Below, one piece after another: positions 1 through 5,767 of a stretch of 10,168 nt of DNA. The DNA lies in contig JAUIIF010000108.1 of assembly GCA_030431945.1 (NCBI GenBank), positions 1 through 10,168 of the forward strand, written 5' to 3'. Source of the stretch: Bacteroidia bacterium. Lineage in GTDB: Bacteria; Bacteroidota; Bacteroidia; Chitinophagales; Saprospiraceae. A program made the position numbers and the translations under genes. How positions within the stretch are numbered: position 1 is the first letter of the stretch; each line of letters starts with the position of its first letter. Below the pieces are notes generated by a model. It ran no database searches. It worked only from the letters and a program-made list of their open reading frames with translations, and had not been told where the DNA came from.

Positions 1-68
1 GGAAGTATTGATGGAAGTAATCGCACTACGCGTGAATTTGTTAGTGAAGACAATTGCTTGATCGGTGT

Positions 69-662
69 TTATTCAGGTCTTGAATATTCGATTAGCTCTT
101 CTACGTACAAAAAATCACCCTGGGACTGCGTAAGTTTAATGAAGTTTTTTACGGAAGGTGCATAAAGCCAGACTTCCTCTTCCTCTGCATTATATCCTCT
201 TGAATTAGTTGTTTTGCCGATGTATTTGATGGTGTAGGCCATAAAAGTTCCTGCTGCTACCTCTTCTTCTTTAAAGGATAATATCTCGGCATTTTGACTT
301 TGACTTCCAGTCGTTCCATCCTGACTTGTCCAATTGTTCTCATACTTCCATTTTTTACCTACTTCCATGGGCCAGGCGTACCTGGGTGTGTTACTTTCGT
401 CTTGCTTCACCATCTCAGTAACGGGAATAGTGTCCTTTCCAATGGTCATGCCTAGAACGCCATCAGCCATGACTATTTCTCTCGTGTCTACTCCGTCAGA
501 GCGTACTTCCCCTGCCGTCGTTACACCTTTATACTTCCAGACCCACTTTTCACCAGCCTGGTAATCAGCCAGCGTCGGTTGGTGGGTAACATCAGACTGT
601 TTCGGGCTGCCGCAGGCAGCCAGTGCCGTAAACGTTAAGAGTAAGATTATTTGAAATTTCAT
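69..662 (-). CDS. Small secreted lipoprotein of unknown function
   Basis: A 197-residue protein of unrecognised function. The start is the ATG at 662, because it opens directly into a short type II signal peptide: Lys2, a hydrophobic stretch at about 4-16 and a lipobox ending LAAC with Cys17 as the expected lipidated residue. The mature part of about 180 residues is hydrophilic and aromatic-rich. Two related segments stand out, GEKWVWKYKG (37-46) and WPMEVGKKWKYENNW (97-111), followed by a third aromatic one, EEEVWLYAPS (161-170 approx.). Such G-x-x-W-x-Y and 'WYaP' patterns are seen in small beta-rich Bacteroidota lipoproteins, so a beta-sheet fold at the membrane surface is inferred. It is downstream of and on the same strand as the alpha/beta hydrolase, 143 bases away with a symmetric hairpin between, so co-transcription is uncertain. 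No catalytic motif is visible. Confidence 0.8.
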   Translation of the reverse strand: MKFQIILLLTFTALAACGSPKQSDVTHQPTLADYQAGEKWVWKYKGVTTAGEVRSDGVDTREIVMADGVLGMTIGKDTIPVTEMVKQDESNTPRYAWPMEVGKKWKYENNWTSQDGTTGSQSQNAEILSFKEEEVAAGTFMAYTIKYIGKTTNSRGYNAEEEEVWLYAPSVKNFIKLTQSQGDFLYVEELIEYSRPE

Positions 663-713
663 AGAACATATTTTGCGTATACCTGCCTCCCTTATTGAGT
701 TCGTGATTGCCCT

Positions 714-743
714 GCCTTTTCAGCTTGTTGAAGCTGTTTTGGC
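714..743. repeat. Symmetric inverted repeat between hydrolase and lipoprotein genes
   Basis: The inner stem CAGCTT (721-726) pairs perfectly with AAGCTG (731-736) around the loop GTTG. After TTTT on both sides, an outer GCC (714-716) faces GGC (741-743). It lies about 63 bases beyond the hydrolase stop and 52 bases before the lipoprotein start. On the minus strand the stem is followed by AAAA, not T's, so it is not a classic terminator for the hydrolase. It could be a leader hairpin or a protein-binding site. Confidence 0.4.
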
Positions 744-805
744 AGCTATTATTTTAATAAGGGTAATGGTATAAAAATGGATATTTGAGTGCTGTTGAAT
801 TACTT

Positions 806-1687
806 TCAATTATCGCTCGAGGTTGGATTTTCGCTTTTCAGAATTAAATCTTCGAAGATCAAATTTCCTTTTCTGTCTTGTACGTGCTTCGAGTCTTCAA
901 GTAACAGGAAGTCCTCCAGAGAAGAAAACAATTTCTCCGCCCGCTTTTTCATTTTCAAGCCTGGAAACAGGATGTCTTTTTTGGCGGCCAGGATGGTGAT
1001 AGGAGTGGTGATGCTTTGCGCCTCATTTCTACTGATCAGCGGAACGGGCGTAAAATCCATATTAAAATGAAGAAACACTTTCCCCAGAAAGTTTACGGCA
1101 AATTCGTCACGCTCGGTAAAGAGAACGGATAGGAACTTTTCCACATACTTAATTTTATGTGTCTTCAGGTAGCGCCTTATCGGAATGAATATTCTGAATA
1201 GTGCCCTCAGCGGATGGCCGTTTACGATGTAGGCGGGGGAAGCTAAAAATGCCTTTTTAATTTTTTCTTGCCGGTACGCAAGTGTTTTCAGAATGATTAA
1301 GCCGCCAAAGGAAAACCCTGCTAAGGTAACCTTGTCTATACCCAATTCAGCAATGATCTCATTCACCCATTCGCCGTAGGATTTATCTTTCATGCTTAAT
1401 CTGACCTCCGCACTTTTATTGGGTTGTGCAAGGACATCTACCGCAAATACCTGGTATTTCGAACTGAGATTCGGATAACATTCCAGTGCAATCGGCGCAC
1501 ATCCGTTGGAGCCATGGATCAGGATGAGCGGAGGTGACCCAGAACTTCCCGTTTTCAGGACGTGGGTTCTCCCGAAAGATGTTTCAAGATAGATGGATTC
1601 GCAGGAGCTATTCAACGCTTTCAACTTTTGGTCGTACAAGTCAAGTATTTCTTTTTTTCCTGCTATTGATTTAAATAAGGCGTTCAT
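806..1687 (-). CDS. Alpha/beta hydrolase fold protein (esterase-like)
   Basis: A 293-residue alpha/beta hydrolase. The oxyanion-hole motif LILIHGSNG is at about 55-62, with HG at 58-59. The nucleophile elbow GFSFGG is at 124-129, giving Ser126. The acid is probably Asp238 in the stretch ILAAKKDILF, and the catalytic His is probably His268 in DSKHVQ. Order and spacing fit the family, so the enzyme looks intact. Segment 160-220 has basic and hydrophobic residues and would be the cap that shapes the substrate pocket. No signal peptide is seen, so it is probably cytoplasmic. The ATG at 1687 is the natural start, and the stop is TGA. The substrate cannot be read from sequence; esterase, lipase-like or haloperoxidase-like activities are all possible. 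It lies 85 bases downstream of the MDR oxidoreductase on the same strand but is clearly more AT-rich, so it may be a separate unit. Confidence 0.88.
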   Translation of the reverse strand: MNALFKSIAGKKEILDLYDQKLKALNSSCESIYLETSFGRTHVLKTGSSGSPPLILIHGSNGCAPIALECYPNLSSKYQVFAVDVLAQPNKSAEVRLSMKDKSYGEWVNEIIAELGIDKVTLAGFSFGGLIILKTLAYRQEKIKKAFLASPAYIVNGHPLRALFRIFIPIRRYLKTHKIKYVEKFLSVLFTERDEFAVNFLGKVFLHFNMDFTPVPLISRNEAQSITTPITILAAKKDILFPGLKMKKRAEKLFSSLEDFLLLEDSKHVQDRKGNLIFEDLILKSENPTSSDN

Positions 1688-1772
1688 AATTATAGGATGA
1701 GGGTTTGGGGTACTGATCTGAAATTTCTAAGCTGAGTTGGCCATTGTTTGCGTGCAGTTATGCGCCGGCGTA

Positions 1773-2762
1773 TTAAGCCACCATCAGCACCACATTCCCG
1801 CGCTTGCGCCCGGTGTCTACGTAGCTATGCGCTTCTGCTGCTTCCGGCAAAGTGTACTTCTTATCAATAATGACCCGTAGTTTTCCGTCGATGATTAACT
1901 GAGAGATAGCCTCGAGGTAGCCACGCAGTTGCCGGGCGGGGAGTAAACCAGCAGCATCGAAGCGGGCTTTTTTGCGGGAGAAAAACCGGGTGTATAGCAT
2001 ATCCGCCAAAACCGGGAAATTCAGTACCGGCGTCATGTAAACCCCCTCTTCGGTAAGCAGGTGCTTACCCTTGCGGTAAGACGAATTACTGATGGTGTCG
2101 AAGATCACGTCGTAGGTGGCTGCCATCTGGGTAAAGTCCGTCCGGGTATAGTCAATCACCTCTTCTGCCCCCAGCGAGCGTACCAACGCTACGTTACGGG
2201 TACTGCACACACCGGTTACCCGCGCCCCGAAGGTGCGCGCCAGCTGCACGGCTGCCGAGCCTAAGCTTCCGGATGCACCGATGATAAGCACCTTTTGTCC
2301 CTCCTGAATGTTCGCTAACGTTTTCAAAAAATGATAGGAGGTGAGTGGCCCGTCGCACAGCGTCGCGGCGTCTGCGTAGGAGAATGCCAGGGGAATCCAG
2401 TCGATTACCCCGTTTGCCGGCACGCATACGTATTCCGCATTCGCCGCAAAGCCGAGGCCGCTTTCACCGTACACCCGATCACCCACGGCAAAGTCTTCCA
2501 CCTCCGCACCGACGGCAACGACTTTGCCGGCAAAGCCAGTTCCCATGATGTTATTACGTGGCCGGCTGAACCCCAGGAATAGACGGCTGATGGCCGGCTG
2601 CGCTCGGCGCATCATGGTGTCGGCGGTGGTGACGGGGGTGGCGTATACCTTCACCAGTACCTCGTCAGCTTTCGGCGTAGGTGGTACGATGTCCATTATT
2701 TCGATGTTTTCAGGAGCACCGTAGCGGGTAAGAACGGCAGCTTGCATGGTTGTTGCAGTCAT
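1773..2762 (-). CDS. Zinc-independent MDR family NAD(P)-dependent quinone oxidoreductase-like protein
   Basis: Medium-chain dehydrogenase/reductase of 329 residues from the chosen ATG at 2762. An upstream ATG at 2795 adds 11 residues without family resemblance, and an ATG at 2747 gives MQAAVLTRYG, the canonical family N-terminus. The GroES-like catalytic half is about 6-119. The Rossmann half begins with VLIIGASGSLGS (about 158-169), whose GASGSLG loop is the dinucleotide-binding motif. The zinc-ligand positions of classical alcohol dehydrogenases are absent: there is no Cys in VTTADT, and the GHE motif is replaced by GTGFAG. This places it with quinone oxidoreductase/enoyl-reductase-like members that reduce activated double bonds or quinones using NAD(P)H; the substrate is unknown. 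It is cytoplasmic, with no signal peptide. It starts 76 bases after the stop of the cyclase-AraC gene on the same strand, with no convincing promoter or terminator between, so co-transcription and control by that regulator are plausible. Confidence 0.9.
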   Translation of the reverse strand: MTATTMQAAVLTRYGAPENIEIMDIVPPTPKADEVLVKVYATPVTTADTMMRRAQPAISRLFLGFSRPRNNIMGTGFAGKVVAVGAEVEDFAVGDRVYGESGLGFAANAEYVCVPANGVIDWIPLAFSYADAATLCDGPLTSYHFLKTLANIQEGQKVLIIGASGSLGSAAVQLARTFGARVTGVCSTRNVALVRSLGAEEVIDYTRTDFTQMAATYDVIFDTISNSSYRKGKHLLTEEGVYMTPVLNFPVLADMLYTRFFSRKKARFDAAGLLPARQLRGYLEAISQLIIDGKLRVIIDKKYTLPEAAEAHSYVDTGRKRGNVVLMVA

Positions 2763-2838
2763 GTCTTTATGGTTTTGATTTGTACCACAAAGCACGGAAC
2801 CAGGAGTAAGCGCATCGTTCGCGTTTGGAAACCGGAAC

Positions 2839-5172
2839 CTATTTCTTCAACTGTTGCTGCCGGTACGCTGCAGGGGTAAGACCAGTTGCTTTTTTAAAAA
2901 AAGTATTAAAGGCCGTCTTAGAATTGAACCCACATTCGTAAGCCAGCCCCAGTAGGGTAAGGTGCTCGTAGGCCGGGTCGGTCACTTTGTCTTTGAAGGA
3001 ATCTATCCGGTAGGTATTGACATACTCCGCGAAGTTCTGGCCGAAGCCCTCGTTGAGTAGTTGCGACAAATAGTTGTGCGGCAGGTCCAGCTTTTTGGCC
3101 AGGCTGCGCAAACTCAATTCCGGCTCCTGAAAGAGTGCCTCCTGCTCCATTAGTTGCGTCAGCGCTACTTTGTAATGAGCAATTTCTTCCGGCGATAGTA
3201 GCGCCTTTTTATATTTGCGCTGGGGCGTTTCCGCCGGTGAAACATCTCCCAAAAACCGCTGCCGTAGTTCCTGAAAACGGGGTGCCGACCGCAGTGATTT
3301 GAGGGCGGGGCCAATTTGTGTATAGACAACCAGGAGTTGCTTCGTTTCAATTCCCTGCGCTAACAAGTCCATGGCCTCTTCGGTATTGCCAAGCAGGGCA
3401 TGACAGAGAATTAGCAGGTTCAGCGCCCGGTCCGCCTGCGGTCCGTCCATTGCCTTTTCAAGTAGTTGTATCCCCTCCTGAGCCTTCCCGGGTTCCGTTA
3501 AAGCATACACCATCGCTTTGCCACCAATGACCAGCAGGTCATCTTCAGGCAACGGCAGGTTCCGGTAAAAAGCTGACGCATGCTCATACTCGCCAGATAG
3601 TAGATAAGACAGTCCCATCTCCGCGAAGGAAACGTGAGAATCCGGTTTTAGCTCCAGGCTTTTTTTGAAGTACTGTAGGGCGGGAGCGTATTGCTCCTGA
3701 AGGTAAAACAGAAAGCCTTTAAGATGGAAATTAATTGCCGAAAACGGATCGATCTGCAAGGCGGTATCAATGTAGTTATGGGCTGCCCTTAGCTTGCCCT
3801 CCGCTGATAGCACGGAAGTCATCATCTGATAGTATTCCACCGTAGGTCGCCGTTCGAACGAATTCTGCAAATGTTGGTAGGTAGCAGGCAAATCCCAATC
3901 CTGGAGAAAGGTGTGGTACGAGAGGTGGATCTGTACTTCCGCCAACCCGTCGTCCAGTGCAATAGCCTTTTCAAGGTAAGGTTGGCCCGCTGCAAAGGCC
4001 TCGGGGGCGGGCATCATCCCCAGGGTGGCTAGCAAGGTGTAGCTGAGGTGAAGGCCAAGGTGGGCAAGGGGGAAATCCGGCTGGTCCGCAACGATTTCCT
4101 GGAGAATGGCCATGCCCCGCTCAATCTCCGTCGCGCTCATCTGTAAAATGTGGTACCGACCCTTGAGGTACCGTTTGTAGTTGTCCACGCTTACCGGAAG
4201 TTCGGACACCAGGTGCTCCTCGATGTCGAAGTGGCCGATATGCTCCCGCAGCTGGTCTGCGACCAGCAGGCTTACTTCATCCTGGACGGCGAAAATGTTG
4301 TCTAAGGACCGGTCGAGGCGCCGGGACCATAGCGGGACATCCTCCCGGGCATCCACCAGGGTGACCGCAATCCGCATCATGTTGCCGGCCAACCGAATGC
4401 TACCCTCCACAATATGCGCCACCTTGAGCTCCTGGCCGATCTGCGGTAGCGGAACCTGCTTGTTTTTGTAAACGAAGGAGGACGTGCGGGAGGTTACTTT
4501 CAGCGGCTTGATCGTCGACAGCGCATTAATGATCTCCTCCGTCATGCCGTCGCTAAGATATTCTGCATCCGGATCGGGGCTACGGTTGACGAAAGGAAGC
4601 ACGGCGACCGTATGCTCCGCTACCGTTTGTTTACCCCGTAATTCATGACGCTGCGGCACCACCAGGCCGGCATTCGTGACGGCAAATACAGCCAGTGGCT
4701 GCTCGACGTTTTTCAGGTGGAAAAGGCCCAGTGAAGTAGTCGTCAGGTGCTGCTGATTGAGCAACTCATCGTTAAGCCTCCCGGAGATCAATACGCCGCC
4801 GGCCACCCCCATGCTTTCGACTCTGGCCGCCACGTTCACGCCGTCACCGTAGATTTCCGTACCGTCGAAAACGATGTCGCCAAGGTGGAGCCCGATGCGT
4901 AGGGGAATGCCTTCGGCAACGTTTAGCGCCTGTTGGATGGCAACAGCACAGGCCACGGCTTCGACCCCACTTTTAAAAGTACTGAGGGTGCCATCACCAA
5001 AATATTGCAGGATGTTTCCCTGGTAGCGCTGGTGGGTAGCTTCGAAAACCTGGCGATGTTTTTTCCGCTGGGCGGCGGCCTTTCGTTCGTCGGTCTGCAT
5101 CAGGGCGGTATAGCCCACGATGTCAGTAAACATTACGGCCGCCAGACGGCGGGTTGCTTTTGGGGTGTCCAT
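2839..5172 (-). CDS. Soluble class III nucleotide cyclase fused to TolB-like domain, TPR repeats and AraC-type DNA-binding domain
   Basis: A 777-residue multidomain regulator from the ATG at 5172. The reading frame continues up to a GTG at 5244, adding 24 residues, but the family usually begins a few residues before the RRLAAVMFTDIVGYT motif, here about residue 8. Domains: class III cyclase (about 8-165), with metal-binding Asp17 (FTDIVGYT) and Asp60 (YFGDGT) and the transition-state Asn113 and Arg117 (YGDGVNVAAR); TolB-like domain (about 188-312, starting VAVLPFVNRS); TPR-rich region (about 345-630); and an AraC/XylS-type double helix-turn-helix (about 666-773), with helices around 687-706 and 737-766 ending GLTPAAYR. 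No membrane segment or signal peptide is visible, so it is cytoplasmic. Inferred role: sense a partner or ligand through the TPR/TolB part, make a cyclic nucleotide and regulate transcription. The residues that usually select ATP are Gln56 and Glu106 instead of Lys and Asp, so the nucleotide is uncertain. Stop is TAG. Confidence 0.92.
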   Translation of the reverse strand: MDTPKATRRLAAVMFTDIVGYTALMQTDERKAAAQRKKHRQVFEATHQRYQGNILQYFGDGTLSTFKSGVEAVACAVAIQQALNVAEGIPLRIGLHLGDIVFDGTEIYGDGVNVAARVESMGVAGGVLISGRLNDELLNQQHLTTTSLGLFHLKNVEQPLAVFAVTNAGLVVPQRHELRGKQTVAEHTVAVLPFVNRSPDPDAEYLSDGMTEEIINALSTIKPLKVTSRTSSFVYKNKQVPLPQIGQELKVAHIVEGSIRLAGNMMRIAVTLVDAREDVPLWSRRLDRSLDNIFAVQDEVSLLVADQLREHIGHFDIEEHLVSELPVSVDNYKRYLKGRYHILQMSATEIERGMAILQEIVADQPDFPLAHLGLHLSYTLLATLGMMPAPEAFAAGQPYLEKAIALDDGLAEVQIHLSYHTFLQDWDLPATYQHLQNSFERRPTVEYYQMMTSVLSAEGKLRAAHNYIDTALQIDPFSAINFHLKGFLFYLQEQYAPALQYFKKSLELKPDSHVSFAEMGLSYLLSGEYEHASAFYRNLPLPEDDLLVIGGKAMVYALTEPGKAQEGIQLLEKAMDGPQADRALNLLILCHALLGNTEEAMDLLAQGIETKQLLVVYTQIGPALKSLRSAPRFQELRQRFLGDVSPAETPQRKYKKALLSPEEIAHYKVALTQLMEQEALFQEPELSLRSLAKKLDLPHNYLSQLLNEGFGQNFAEYVNTYRIDSFKDKVTDPAYEHLTLLGLAYECGFNSKTAFNTFFKKATGLTPAAYRQQQLKK

Positions 5173-5262
5173 GGATTTGGTGGTTTTCGCGTTCGATGCC
5201 GCCAATCTGATGAATTTTAAGTGGGCTTCCGGGGGGTGTTTCACGGCTCTTTATTCCTCTCC

Positions 5263-5318
5263 CTTGCACCTGCGGCCGCGCACCTGAAAAATACGCAGGG
5301 CGCGGGCGCAGGTGCAAG
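5263..5318. repeat. Near-perfect 19-bp inverted repeat upstream of the cyclase-AraC gene
   Basis: The arm at 5263-5281 (CTTGCACCTGCGGCCGCGC) and the arm at 5300-5318 are reverse complements with 18 of 19 positions matching; the mismatch is at the 13th base of the left arm. An 18-base spacer separates them. The repeat lies 91-146 bases upstream of the chosen cyclase ATG. No T-tract follows on either strand, so it is unlikely to be a simple terminator. It could be an operator for a dimeric regulator such as the neighbouring AraC-type protein, a strong hairpin in the leader RNA, or a dispersed repeat of the genome. Confidence 0.65.
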
Positions 5319-5662
5319 CTAAAGAACGATAAAGCAAAGAAGCGGATCGCAGACCAGAGTGCCAACAACAATGTACAGAATGTCCTTCCGGAACGACTAG
5401 CGGACGCCCCCGCTCCACCTCTGGTGCCCGAGTCAGGCATAACCAAATGCGGCTAAGCTATGCGAACGGCCATTATCTCCAATTAGGAGGGAGTTGTCCG
5501 GAAATAGTCCGCCCCCCCCTTAATTACCCTTACCCCTTGTCTGCCCGGTTGGCGCCAGCCCAGCTGGTTTTGGGCCAGCCCCCTCCGTTGCTCCCTGCCG
5601 TTTTCCTGCGCGATGGGGGGGGGTGATCACTCCAGAGAACGCCCGCTTTTTCACCGTTACGG

Positions 5663-5691
5663 TTGACGCCTGACCGTAAGCCGTACATTTA
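5663..5691 (+). promoter_or_regulatory. Candidate Bacteroidota-type promoter for the GH3 gene
   Basis: TTG at 5663-5665 and TACATTTA at 5684-5691 resemble the Bacteroidota -33 (TTG) and -7 (TAnnTTTG) elements, with seven of eight consensus-relevant positions matched in the -7 box. The 18-base spacer is slightly shorter than the usual 19-21. Transcription would begin near 5697-5700, about 70 bases before the chosen ATG. Confidence 0.3.
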
Positions 5692-5767
5692 TCGTGCACT
5701 GACTTGTTACCTCTTGTAGGCTATCCCTTTTCCCTTGCTTACCTTGTTGTCGTTAAAGAATTCGTTT

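Larger units (their letters stand above)
5173..5767. other. Divergent intergenic region between cyclase-AraC and GH3 genes
   Basis: About 595 bases without a convincing gene. It holds a 19-bp inverted repeat (5263-5281 with 5300-5318), a G6 tract (5231-5236), a C8 tract (5512-5519), a G9 tract (5615-5623), three alternately pairing CCAGC/GCTGG segments (5555-5579) and one candidate promoter toward the GH3 gene (5663-5691). An open frame on the minus strand covers 5123-5446, but it resembles no family I know and overlaps the cyclase start in another frame, so it is not called. No clear Bacteroidota-type promoter toward the cyclase gene was found. Confidence 0.6.

Noticed and set aside
1..165. 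Plus-strand frame open from the window edge to a TAA at 163-165
   Set aside because: It could be the end of a gene entering from the left, but most of it is antisense to the well-supported lipoprotein gene and it shows no recognisable motif.
5123..5446. 107-codon minus-strand frame overlapping the cyclase start
   Set aside because: It overlaps the start of the cyclase gene in another frame, spans the inverted repeat and encodes a low-complexity Arg/Gly/Ser-rich sequence with no recognisable domain.
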